A stretch of DNA of 64,000 nt from Zygnema cylindricum. Taxonomy: Eukaryota; Streptophyta; Zygnematophyceae; Zygnematales; Zygnemataceae. A program made the position numbers and the translations under genes. Below, in pieces: positions 35,657 through 48,200 of the stretch. The notes beneath the pieces were generated by a model. The model searched no databases. It worked only from the letters and a program-made list of their open reading frames with translations, and had not been told where the DNA came from. How positions within the stretch are numbered: position 1 is the stretch's first letter; each line of letters opens with the position of its first letter. The stretch covers positions 1-64,000 of the forward strand of contig JBBHKE010002597.1 of NCBI GenBank assembly GCA_037447655.1, given 5' to 3'.

Positions 35657-36425
35657 CAATCACTTACGGAAAATATGACCGGCGACCCTTTATCATATGG
35701 CGAGGCAAGAAGGTCGGCCGAATGGGAGAGTAAGTGGAAACCGGCATGGGAGAAATAATTTAAATCGATAGTGGATAATCGAATTTTTTAGGAGGTGAGC
35801 TTATCGCAGGGGAAAAAGGCAATTGATGCAAAGTGGGTCTTTAACACCAAGACTGGAGCTTGGGGAGAGATTATTAAGTACAAGGCGCAGCTTGTTTGTA
35901 AGGGCTTCCAAGAACGCGAGGGAATCGATTTTAATGAGACTTATGCTCCCGTGGAAGTTCGACTCACTACGGATTATTATTGCCCTTGCAGCGACGGGGA
36001 AGAAGCACGTCCATCAAATGGACGTTGAAACAGCGTTTTTGAATGGAGAATTGGAGGAAGAAGTGTATATGAAGGTACCGGAAGGTGTCTCTCCTTTGCA
36101 GGAAAGAAATATATGGCGTCTGCGAAATATATTATACGGTTTGAAACAGGCGCCGGGGACGTGGTATTTGAGACTTCATCAAGTACTATTTAAATTTGGA
36201 TTTGTAAGGACTACGTCCGATTCAAGAGTTTACGTGAAAGGTGAAGGCGTTGACCAAATCATCTTTTCTGTTTATGTGGATGATTTCTTGATGGCATGCG
36301 ACAAGTTGGAGCGCATTAATGAGTTGAAATGTTATCTTGGATTACATTTCAAAGTTACGGATCTTGGAGGGGTACGCTATATTTTGGGAATTGAAGTGAT
36401 ACGCCGACAAGGAGGGGAACATTAA
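35657..36425 (+). pseudogene. Copia-1 reverse transcriptase
   Basis: Motifs AIDAKWVFNTK, YKAQLVCKGFQEREGIDF and NETYAPV lie in one frame. HQMDVETAFLNGELEEEVYM, LYGLKQAPGTWY and the catalytic VYVDDFLMACD lie in another frame after a shift near 35965. It ends GGVRYILGIEVIRR. Confidence 0.85.
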
Positions 36426-36426
36426 A

Positions 36427-37271
36427 TTGAGTCGGGCTCAATATTATAAGGAGGTTTTGGAAAGATTTGGCATGTCTGACGCTAAACCGTTTTCTACGCC
36501 GTTGGATGCAAATCTACACATTCGTAAGTTTGAGGAAAAAAATTCTTTCGACGTACAATATCGAGAGGCAGTTGGTTCACTTATGTACCTTAGCGTTGGT
36601 ACTCGTCCAGATATTCCGGCCGCGGTCTCTATCGTCAGCCGTTATTGTCACGAGCTAAAGAAGGTGCATTGGGAGGCCGTACGTCCCATCTTTCGTTATT
36701 TGGTTGGTACGATTGATCTTGGACTTCTGTTTATTTCAGACCAAAATTCTTTAGATTGTGTTGGCTATTGTGACGATGATTGGGGCGGCTATATTGATTC
36801 AATTAAGTCCACGTCAGGGTACGCATTTATTTTTGGAGGAGCGGCGATTTTGATTCAATTAAGTCCACGTCAGGGTACGCATTTATTTTTGGAGGAGTCG
36901 CAATCTCGTGGAGTTCTAAGCTATAACTTACGGTTGCTTTGAGTTCCACACAATCTGAGTATATGGCTGCGTGTCATGCATCTAAGGCTTCGATTTGGAT
37001 TAAGGAGATGTTACATGAGTTAAGCATTCCTATTATTTGTATGACGATTTATTCTGACAGCATGAGTTCGATTGCGTTAGCTAAGAATCCAATGTTTCAC
37101 AAGAGCACAAAATATATTCGGATTCAGTGGCACTTTGTCAAAGATTTGGTTGCGTCGAACGAGATTGAATTTTTGTACGTAACTACAAAAGAAGAGGCGG
37201 CTGATTTGCTAACGAAAGCTGCCACGCACGATGTATTTGAGAGGGGACGACCGAAACTTGGATTATTCTGA
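36427..37271 (+). pseudogene. Copia-1 RNase H region
   Basis: YREAVGSLMYLSVGTRPDIP and YCDDDWGGYIDSIKSTSGY are typical of copia RNase H. A 45-bp segment (36796-36840) recurs at 36852-36896; the 56-bp offset shifts the frame. The end resumes as STQSEYMAACHASKASIW, IYSDSMSSIALAKNP and EEAADLLTKA. Confidence 0.85.
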
Positions 37272-37288
37272 GTTTGACGATTCTGGCA

Positions 37289-37301
37289 ATAAGAGGGGGA
37301 T
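37289..37301 (+). other. Copia-1 polypurine tract
   Basis: ATAAGAGGGGGAT directly precedes the 3' LTR. The same AAGAGGGGGAT occurs in copia-3. Confidence 0.8.
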
Positions 37302-37915
37302 TGTTGGAATATTGCCGAGTCGCTAATGTATCGCGAAGCGGCATACCAACAATAATTTGTTTGACGTAAAGTGCCGCGTCATCGTACGGATATGGCGATG
37401 TCGTTCTGTGGTACTTTTTGAAGCATACGCGAACGAAATGTACTATTTCGTTTCGCGTCATATTTTGTTTTCATGCGCAGGTGTTTAATTTTGCGTGTAG
37501 GTGTTTTCGTGAGGCGACACGTGTAAACTTTATTGTTTGACGTTTCGCGTTTGAGAGGAAGAAGGCGTGTGCACCTTCCTTCGTGGAAGTTTCCCTGCAG
37601 TTTTCTTTTGTCTGCTTCTGCCAGTTTGGGAAAGAGTTTGTTGCCAGGCTAGTTTGTTTGTTTTGGGTTTGTACGTTAGTTTGAAAAGGTGTATAGGTTG
37701 CAGTATTCAGATGTAGCAAGTTTATCGTTGAAGTAGAGATTACTGAGAAGAGAGAAGAGAAAAAAGAGGTTATGTAAAGAGGCTTCGGCCAAAAAACAAT
37801 TATAAATCTTTTTTGGCTGAATATTCCTCTTGGTTTTTTTATGAGCTTCCGCTGTGATTATTTTTCCTGCACATTGTGAATGGAATTTAGAGAGCATTAT
37901 TTTTAAGATCTTACA
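37302..37915 (+). repeat. 3' LTR of copia-1
   Basis: 614 bp, matching the 5' LTR apart from the indels noted there and scattered substitutions, followed by the AGATT duplication. Confidence 0.9.
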
Positions 37916-37920
37916 AGATT

Positions 37921-39191
37921 AATGGGCTTTTGTAAAGGCTTTAAGGGGGATAGACTTGTAATTAAAGGCTCAACAACTTGTCATTCTGAAATATACATTA
38001 TCTATTTTTTTATTTTTTTTTTCAAATTTAAAAGATTGTTTTGTTACCCCAAAGCGCATGTCTGTTAGAAAAGGCAGGTAAGGAAAGTTATCCATTTTAA
38101 TAAGGAAGTTTTGCTCCTTTCCTGGAAGCTTCTGAAAACCAGAATAAGCCATTTCGAGTAACCAAGAGGATACTTGGGACCACGGAGGTTCAATCCAGCA
38201 GAGGAAACTCAAGTCCAACCTCAAATTTGTCACAAAGTGCAAAAAATTAAACAAGATAGGAAAGAGAGAGAGGAATAGGCATTCACATGCAAGAATGGGT
38301 AGGAAAGGCTTTTAGAAATCCATTATAGAAGGTAAGAAGAATACAAAATGTAAATCCAGACAAATTGTCCCTATCAATTAAGCCTTTTCTTTTCCTCCCC
38401 TCTGTGAATGATAAATCTACCTTTGCAGGAAACGAACTACATAAACCTAAGAGCAAGAAAAGAATCTAAGTGGCAGTCCAATGGCAAAGTGCCACGTGCC
38501 TAATCTGACAGCCTACAATAATTCGCCTACAATAATGCACTTGTAGAGGCGCTGACACACATACCCACCCAAAATAGTGTACCCTAAATATCGCTTGTCA
38601 AAGTAGGTCAAATATTGTGAAAAGAACAGGTCGGCCGAACTCATTCCAAGGATGATGAAAAAGTTTTTGGAACATTTTACCAGAGTGTACGGAACAAGTA
38701 AGCTATTCTAATCATTAGTGTTGGGTATCGGGTAATTTCATATCGCGATAATCTCGATATTCGATATATATCGAATATCGATCGAGTAGAATCCTCGATA
38801 TATCGTACCGAGATCAACATAAATTATTGCAATATCTATCAGGATATATAGTATTTTATAAATTTAATATTTTATATAATATGTTATTTTAGCAATAAAG
38901 ATAAATTGTCTGATACGCGACGTACGACGTGATTTGCGTTCCGTGACTTAAAGGTAGACGCCGCAAAATATAACCGATAAACCGACCATTTTCGTATAGA
39001 AATCCGTAATTGCATATTACATACGTCTACTTCGCAAGTGTACCGCGTCAACGTACTTGAGAGATCTCCTACACTCTACTAACTTTCAAGAAAAAACCGT
39101 ACTTCTTTTCGGCAAAGATTTTAGAGTCATTTTGTTAAACATACACACATTCATGTAAAAATTTGGGAGTTTGATTTTCAAACGGTCTTAC
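37921..39191. other. No gene recognised; 28-bp perfect palindrome
   Basis: A minus-strand frame at 37970-38254 contains IEPPWSQVSSWLLEMAYSGF but matches no family I know. At 38754-38781 is a perfect palindrome, each half TCGATATTCGATAT, within TATCG-rich sequence. Confidence 0.4.
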
Positions 39192-39263
39192 AATTGAATG
39201 AGAGATTTCAGGTTAGAAATGGATGACGGAATGCGTCCATTTAACCGGTTGTTATATAACTGC
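39192..39263 (-). CDS. Gene B LRR exon 3
   Basis: 72 bp, acceptor GCCATAG, donor GTAAGA. Core LYNNRLNGRIPSSISNLKSL. The strand upstream of the acceptor is G-rich (C-rich on plus at 39276-39310). Confidence 0.8.
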
Positions 39264-42200
39264 CTATGGCGATAGGCATTCCTCCCCCACCAACAACCAT
39301 CCCCAACCAATGTCGTTTAATTAGTACGTACTTAGAAATAATAAAACAAAACAAAGTTGAATAAACCTTGGTAAGTACACTTAGGGGTTTTTATACAACG
39401 TTACCCCTTATAAAATTGAAATACATAATTTCTTGTACAGTTTTTTGTAATTCAAGCATTTTACCGCAAAACTCCCCTTCGTCTCCCCTCTGTCATTTGC
39501 ACAATTTGAAATGTGAAACAAGAAATTGCATGACATGTTTGTTTTAAAAGAGCTTGTATTGTAAGGAATGAATGCATAAATTTAATCCATTTTTAATCAT
39601 TTGTGAGGGATATCTCTTTGAAACGCGTCGGAATAATGTATCACCCTTCGGCCCACCGGAGAGTGGAGGTGTTTTTTTTTAAAGTGGTGATTTGCAATGG
39701 CTATATATCAAACAAAGCATGAAGAACCACAGATATTTATATAATAAGGAATTTAAAAAAACCTAGGAAATATATTGTAGAAAAAAAAAAAACATTAACA
39801 TGTTTGTATTGGGTAAAGTCCTTTTAACTTTGGCTCTCTTACGTCTTTGTAACAATGTAGATTAATAACAAAAAACAACCGCGTCGTATCTGTTGCCCAC
39901 TAGCCTTTTCACCAAATGTACATATGTGTATTCATATTATATCGTTTGCCCTTATAGTGCTCATATTTGTATCAAACATTTGCAATTCGTTTTTTGGTAA
40001 ATTCAAAAAGTATTCCTCAAGTTATATTCCACACAATACTGAATTAGAAATATTTTCTCCCGTAAAATCTCTAGGCATCAATTTTTTTCCTTGACTTCGC
40101 CGTGAACCCCTAAAAACATCGATTTATCAAACGCGACAAAACATTATTTTCATGCCCGATTTTTTTTTCCAATGTTTACGTTTTTCTTTGAAGTACATAA
40201 GTGGTCCCGACCAAAAATGCGAATAATTGTTAAACCTTCGTACAATGTATTATTATTATAGTAGTTTAAATGTTGTTTGCAATTTTTAAAATTCAAAGAT
40301 TCATGAGAGGTGGTGACTATGATCTTCCCGGCCAACCCATCCTTTCCTTCAACAACAATATCTCATCCAAAATGGTCGAAAAGAATAGATAAATCAACAT
40401 ATAGAACAGCAATTGACCAAATCTGCTAGAAAACCAGCTAACCAAAAGCAGACTCATTAAATGATAAAGGAAAAAAATAGTTGCAAAATACCCTATGTTC
40501 ACACCTTATCGTTTTCGGTCACCATTCTTGACTCTCCATCGCCCCATTCCACCTTCATGTCGGAAATTTATTTTAAACAAATCTTCTAAAAACCAATAAA
40601 AATAGAAGTAACAAAAAATAATAATAAAGAAATAGCTCAACTCTAGAAAGGCAAGTTACTATTTCGAAAGAAGGGGTTAGGGGGCTAAAAGAGCTCTTCC
40701 CCTCTTCCCCTTCTTCCGCTCTTTCCCTCTTCCCTTCTTCCCTTATTCACCTTTCTCCTTTTCCCCTCCTTCCCTATTCTTCTCTTCCCATCATTTCCTC
40801 TAATCCACTTCCTTCTACCCCTCTGTCCTTCTCCCAATCTTAACTCGCCCACTCCGCTTTTCTCCACCTCTCCCCCTCTATCCCCCCTCCCCCTCTCCTC
40901 TCCCCCTCGTGCCCTCACCCCTTCTCCCCCTTGCTCCATGCACCTACACATTCCCCTCCCCTTTACCTTTTCCACCATCCCCATTAGTCTGCCTTCCCCC
41001 TGCACCTTTCCCCACTCACCCCTCCCTCCGTCCCGTCTCTCTCCCTCCCCCCCTCCCCTCTCCTCCCCCACCTCTTTTACTCTCCCTCTTCCTTCCTCCA
41101 ACAGTTTCAGAAAACTATCTTAGTCCTTCCCTCCCTCCTAGCGTACCTACACCTCATCCCCTCTCCCTCTCCCCTTCTTCCCCTTCCTCCCTCCCTCCCT
41201 CTCCTTGTTCCACTCCTTCCGAGTGGGAAAATTTCGAATGGATTTATTGCGCTTCCAATTTACATTGGGTATGTATGGTATTCCGTGCTAATCTTTTTAT
41301 AGATTGTTTCAAGGGAAAAGGAGATCTGTATGGTTTTTTAAATGTATTGATATTCACTTTACTCAAAAGACACTTTTATTTATCGAAAAAGACAAAAGAG
41401 AGACTAGATTTCGGGGTTCATTGTTTAGAAGTTCTCTCGAAATACTTGTCCTCAATCGTCGACACATCTCTCTTTCTCCTATCTTTCTCTCTCTCCTTTT
41501 TTACTTTCTTAGGTTTTCAATTATTTCACTCTATCCACTAAAACAAAAAAGACGGGGACTCTACATGAAACATTTCCGAATACTTTTAAGACTTGGTCTC
41601 AACAAATTTGGGCACCTTTCACGCATTTTTGAACGATTAAAACAAAAACCTATAATTTGTTTGAAATTTCATCGCATTTTTTATACCATATATTTTTTAG
41701 ATTGGTTCATGGCATTTATAAGGGACTCATCCTAAGTGTGTGGGGTTGAAGCAAAAGAAGGGGCTGGGAAAGGGAGGGAAATAAAAATACTAAGGCAAAA
41801 AATACTTTGTTTATCCAAATTTCAAATCATTCAACATAACTTTTCGTACTGAACGACAATCGTATTGTACATTGAGAGTCGCAAAATTAAACTTATTATC
41901 GTCAAGGCGACTGGGAGTAAAGAAGTGGACACTTAAAAGTTTAAAGAGATTCTTTACTATTATTGGTGCAATTCTAGAAAACTTATGTTTTGTTACAATG
42001 AATCGAGGTCTATAACTGTTGTTCTACAACCGCTGGTGCACGTGGAGGAGCAGCAGTAGTAGTAGAAGTAGACATGATCAACTCTCAGAAGCTAACAAGA
42101 ATCCTACCAAACAGCTGTTTTCAAGTGCTCACCAATTCTTATACAAGCATTCAAAACCTCACAAAACTCTATCAGAATATAGAGTAGCATAAACACTAAC

Positions 42201-45200
42201 AACTCCCAAAATTTCAGCACACTTGAATCTACAACACTCAAGATATAATACTCAGAAGTTTCCCAAAAACTGTCTGCAGTTTTACTACTTAGAAGTCTGG
42301 ATACATCATGTGTTCTGAGTCCTAAGTCTTATACTAGTGTTGTACTGGCAATACCAGTGTACCTGAGAGGTACGTCAAGCTACCAAGCAATATTAATCTG
42401 TCAAGCTACCACACAGCTACCACTAAGCTACCACTGAGCTACCCACTAAGTTGAGGTTCGTTGATTTGATTCATATCACTCGCAGCTGCGTTGTTCCGTA
42501 CCGACTGATATCCAAGATAACAGTAGTTGCGTTGTTTGTACAGATTATACCCAAAGGAACCGTAGCTACGTTGTCCTATCTGTGTCGCAGCTTCGCTGTG
42601 TCGCAGCTTCGCTGATGCGCTGCTCTGTCTGTATAGCAGCTGCGCTGCTGCACTGCTCTGCTATTGCGCTGCTCTGTCTGCATAGCAGTTGCGTAGTCTT
42701 GTATTGCACTTAAGTGATGACGCATGTCCTTACGTTACAAATTACTGTTTTTCTACCATCCAACTTATTTGTTGAGACTGAAAGCTTTCCAAAAACTACA
42801 CTCCCCTAAAGCTTTAGACTCAGTATACCGGCGCAGCTGCGATGACAAACAAGCGCAGCATTGCAGCATAGCAGTATAGCAATTAGCAAGTCACCGAGTC
42901 CCACTACATCTCAATGTTGGACTTATCGCAGCGTGGCAATATAGATGTGTAGCAATTCAACTATTCACTGCGTCCCTACAATACTTGAGTTTAGGAGAAG
43001 GAAGGGCTTTAGTGAGCATTTGAGCAATCACATTTCAACAATCATTTTTGCGTCTGGCAAATAACAAAATTTAATCACTCTAGAGAACACTTTTTCTCTT
43101 ACAAAGTGTAATCTTACATCCATGTGCTTGCTTTTGAAGTGATAACTCGGGTTAGAAGCAATAGCAATGGCTGGGTGGTTGTCACACCAGATCACCTGTC
43201 GATCAACATGGATGTTTCCTAGTTCTTCTAACATGGATTTTACTCATAAGAGTTCTTTGAGGGCCGAGCTTGCTACCATATATTCTGACTCTATTGTCGA
43301 CTGTGCTGTAACCTATTGAAGTTTGCTGCTCCAGCAGGAAGTCCCGTTCCCAATTTGTAGGACAAATCCCGTGGTGGACTTCCAGCTTGGCATGTCACCA
43401 TAACTTTCATCACTCCATGTTTGCAGTTTTACTTTACCTTCGCCTAGTGTGAGTTTGAGGTCTTTAGTTCTACCAAGTATCTTAAGACTCTCCTTGCTGC
43501 ATAAAAATCGGATTTTCTCGGATTCTCTAGACTTCTGCTCAGTACACCAACTGCTCCAGCAATGTTAAAACGGGTACAGTTTATGAAATATATTAAGCTT
43601 CCCACTATCTGTCTATAAGGTATGAGTGTCATAGGATCATTCTCCCCTGACTCTAAACACTCGCTTACAATGACACGCGGTTTTGTCTATTCTCCCTCTA
43701 ACTTCTGCCGAAACTCCATTGGAGTTAGACATCCTTTTGCCCCCCGCATTCCATACTCATCTAACATGTTTCAAATAGCCTCTTTTTGAGTCAATTTTAT
43801 TACTTTCTTATTTCTGTCCCTCTCTATCTGGATACCCAAAATATACTTTTTCTAACAGAGGTCTTTAATCTTGAACCGTGAGTTTAGAGCCGTTTTGATT
43901 TTGTTAATTTTAACCATTGATTTGTTAATTAAAAGTAAGTCATCTTCATACACCGCTATATACATTATCCCATTTTCACCCTTTAGAACGTAGACAGAAT
44001 GATTAGAACTTATCCTTTGAAATCTTAGGCTAGTCAAGAATTTATCAAGCTTCAGATTCCACTGCCTAGGGGCCTGTTTTAGGCCGTATAGAGATTTTAG
44101 CAACTTGCATACTATGGGCTTTTTTCCTATTTCAACATACTTTTGAGGCTGCTGCATGTAAATGGTCTCTTCTAGCTCTCCTTGCAAAACGGCCGTCTTT
44201 ACATCCATCTGATGTATTTCCATATCTTCTATAGCAGCTAGGGACAACAAAATCCTAACTCTCGGAAATCGTACAACCAGAGAAAATGTTTCTTCAAAAT
44301 CGATTCCTTCCTTTTGATTATACCCCTTTGCCACATGTTTTGCCTTATAACGTTCAATGGTGTTATAAGGATTTAACTTCACCTTGAATACCCATTTGCT
44401 GCCGACCCTTTTCGGTTTGGAGGAAGGTCCAAAAGCTCCCATGTTTGAGCCTTCATGATGGACTTCATTTCGTCATTTGCTGCCTCGATCCAATGATTCC
44501 GTTCTGGTGATGAGAAGGCCTCATGAATGGTCAAAGGCTCCCCTGAGGATTCCGAGTGGGCAAAGTGAGAACTTGCTTGCATGCGGCTGCTGGATCTTCT
44601 TCCCCCCGAAAATTCTGAGGCTGAGATCGTCGGATGCCGCGCATTGCGCTGATTGCGCTCGTTGCGATCTTTGTGTATTGACCGTTGTTGGTCCGGTTGG
44701 AACTGAACTTGTTGAGGAAACTGGAGAGAGGCGGACTCCGGAGTCACTACCAGAGAATGTTGCATCTGCGGGACAATTTCTTGCATGCAATCTAAAATGA
44801 CATATTCTTGTACTTTTTGCTGCTTTTGCTGTTTTGACATTTGAAATAAATCTATGGAGTCAAGCTCATCCTTTACAATAATATTCCATGCTACAACTAT
44901 TTTTTGCCACTTAAACACAAAGACTCTATAACCTTTTGAGTGATCATCATATTTTAACAAAATAAGTGGTAATCCCATCGGTTCTATTTTCCATCTATTT
45001 GTAGACGTATCCAAGATAAAGCATTGACTACCAAAGATCTTAAAATGGCTAACATCTGGTTTGCTACCTGTCTAGATCTCGTAAAGAGTAGTGTCTACCG
45101 ATTTTGATCCTACCCTATTTCTAATATAAACCGCACAATTCAGAGCCTTAGCCCAAAATTTCGGATCCACATTTTTATATGCGAGCATCGACCTAGAGCT

Positions 45201-48200
45201 CTTTGTGAGGGTTCTATTTAATCTCTCTGATACCCCATTTTGTTCCGGTGAATATGGAACAGTCAATAGATGACTTATACCCTCCTCGAGTAAAAAGGTT
45301 TCAAATTCCTTTGATGTATATTCACCACCATTGTTCGATCTGAGCTGCAAAATAGGTAGATTGTGAAGTTTTTCAACCCATGCTTTATAGTGTTTTAAGT
45401 GACCAAACACTTCGCTCTTTTCCTTCATGAAGTAAACTTTTGTAAACCAGGAGAAATCATCTGTGAATGTGACCATATATTTCATCCCCCGGGCAGATGG
45501 ATCCTTTGCAAGACAAAAAACATCCGAATGAATTTGTTGTAAAAGTTTTGTTGACCGATGCTCAACTCCTTAGGAAATGGCAGTCTATGTATTTTGCCTG
45601 AAGCGCAGCCATCACATGTTTTGACCGGTTGATCTGTGATTGATACACCCTCTATCTTCCCAGTAAGTACCATTTTTTTCAAACTATCATAGTTTACATG
45701 GCCTAATCTTTTAAGCCACAACTCATCTAAGTTCAAAACACCGGAGTACATAACATCATTGTCCTTGGAATTAGCCATATCCATGTGGTACATCTTGCTT
45801 TTATCTCTAGTACTTGTAACCGCAACTTTTCCATTTTTGCTATTAACTTGCCGACCATTTTTCAAATTAATCTCAAAGCCTTTACTCTCTACAAAAGACG
45901 TAGAAAACAGATTTTTCTTAAAGTCAGGCACAAATAAGACATTGTGAAGAGTCCTTTCAATTGCCTTTCCTTCTACATCAACTAGCAATGACACATCACC
46001 CACAGCAAGAGTCTGAACACTAATTCCACAAACATAATAAATATTTTTCTCCGGCGTGGTTTTCAGATTTTTGAAGATGGCCTTGTTCCAGCACATGTGG
46101 GCTTAAGCTCTTGTATCCATTATCCATCTAGGGTCCTTTGCGCCCTCCATTGCTGCCGCCATACCGAATAGATCCGGTACATCCTCTTCAGAAAATGTCA
46201 GAGTCTCGTCATAGAGTGATGAAGAAGCTGAAAACAATGCATTTCCACGAGGTGTAGGCCCCGTGAAGCTTTTGTAAAATTGACTTTGTTGCCATCCCCG
46301 CCTGTATAAATCTGTATCGTTAGCTTTTTTAAGTTTACGACAGAATTTGTATCCATGACCTCTCTCACTACAATAAAAACATGCATTGTTGGATTGTCTA
46401 CATCGTACCTGATTAAACTGTTTGAACTGGTTAAACTGATTACGTTGTTGATTAAACTAACCTTTCCTCTCAAAGTCTGAATTAAAAGCCTCTACTTGCT
46501 CAATATTGAGAATATTAGATTTAGCTTCCTCCTCTAGTAAAATATTGATAGCAAACTGTAAAGTCCAGCTAGCCTTATCTTTATGTTTGAGCATATCAGA
46601 TGCTCCTTTCATTCTAGAGGGAGACCCCTCATGAGTAATGCTGCCTGTTGAAACTGAGGGAATATCCCACTTGCACAAGCATGTGCATCTACAAGGATGC
46701 GAAATTTGTTAGAATATTCAGCCATTGTACCGCCAGTGTACTTATAGTCCCAATTTTTTCTAACCAGTAGAAGCTCTTCTTGTATATTAGCCTTTTCATA
46801 ATCACTTTTAAGGGACTTCTTGATATCAATTGGTTTTTAGATTTTTATCCGAGACATAGCTAAGTCCTCAGATATACGGAATTTCAGAATATAATCAGCT
46901 TGCGTATTTTTCTTAGACCACGACGGATTAGATTCATCCGGCAAGCCATCCAATATATTGAAAAGATTGACATTCTCAAAATGTGTCTCCACCATATCCG
47001 CCCAGTAAACATACATTTCCCCGGAAAAGATAGGAATTCTTGATGATAGGCCCATAACCTGTTGTTTTACAACCGTTCGTGCAGGTGGAGAAGCAGCAGT
47101 AGTAATAGAAGTAGACATGATACACTCTCAGAAGCTAACAAGAATCCTACCAAACAACTGTTTTCAAGTGCTCACCAATTTTTATACAAGCATTCAAAAC
47201 CTCACAAAACTCTATCAGAATATAGAGTAGCATAAATACTGACAACTCCCAACGTTTCAGCATAATTGACCCACAACACTCAAGATATCATACTCAAAAG
47301 TTTCCCAAAAACTGTCGGCAGTTTTACTACTTGGAAGTCTGGATACATCATGTGTTCTGAGTCCTAAGTCTTATACTAGTGTTGTACCGGCAATACCACT
47401 GTACCTGAGAGGTATGTCAAGCTACTAAGCAATATTAATCTGTCAAGCTACCACTAAGCTACCACTAAGCTACCACTGAGCTACCACTAAGCTACCAGTC
47501 CTAAGTCTTATACTAGTGTTGTACCGGCAATACCACTGTACCTGAGAGGTATGTCAAGCTACTAAGCAATATTAATCTGTCAAGCTATGTCAAGCTACTA
47601 AGCAATATTAATCTGTCAAGCTACCACTGAGCTACCACTAAGCTACCACTGAGCTACCACTAAGCTACCACTGAGCTACCCACTAAGTTGAGGTTTGTTG
47701 ACTTGATTCATGTCACTCGCAGCTGCGTTGTTCCGTACCAACTCATACCCAAGATAACAATAGTTGCGTTGTCTGTACAGATTACATCCAAAGTAACCGC
47801 AGCTGCGTTGTCCTGTCTGTGTCGCAGCTTCGCTGTTGCGCTGCTTTGTCTGTATAGCAGTTGCGCTACTGCGCTGCTCTGTCTGCATAGCAATTGCGTT
47901 GTCCTGTAGTGCACTCAAGTGATGACGCATGTCCTTACGTTACAAATTAATGTCTTTCTACCGTCCTACTAATTTGCTGAGACTGAAAGCTTTCCAAAAA
48001 CTACAATTATATGATAATTTTTTGATGATTTTTCATTTTTTTGCCAAAATACAGAATAAAGGTGTTTCTTTTCAGGCTTAAATGCAAAAACTCTTACAAA
48101 ACTCGAAGGGATTTCATTTGACCGATGGACGATGGAATGCGTCCACTCAATTGGTTGTCACTTAACATTCTATGGCAACAGGCGAATCCCCTCCCACACA

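Larger units (their letters stand above)
31925..37915 (+). mobile_element. Complete but defective Ty1/copia retrotransposon (copia-1)
   Basis: LTRs begin TGTTGGAATATTGCCGA and end TTACA/CTACA. A 5-bp target duplication AGATT lies at 31920-31924 and 37916-37920. The order is LTR, primer site, gag, protease, integrase, RT, RNase H, polypurine tract, LTR, the copia order. The coding region has an in-frame stop and several frameshifts, so it is non-autonomous now. It probably sits in intron 1 of the transporter gene. Confidence 0.93.
41995..48005 (-). mobile_element. Defective Ty1/copia retrotransposon (copia-2) with tandem-type end
   Basis: Minus-strand order: LTR (48005 to about 47119), gag, knuckle, protease, integrase, RT, RNase H, polypurine tract (GCTTTAGGGGAG at 42801-42812), LTR (42800 to about 42090). 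After that second LTR come about 90 bp of the gag leader and start again. LTRs begin TGTAGTTTTTGG. The coding region is full of frameshifts and the key catalytic motifs are altered. It lies in a gene B intron in the same orientation as the gene. Confidence 0.85.

Noticed and set aside
37970-38254. 94-codon minus-strand frame upstream of gene B exon 3 region
   Set aside because: No known domain, no paralogue in the window and no 72-bp exon structure. Not enough support to call a gene.
40685-41541. Open frames of 138-210 codons across a CT tract
   Set aside because: Low-complexity Pro/Ser/Leu sequence. The downstream part has no recognisable domain.
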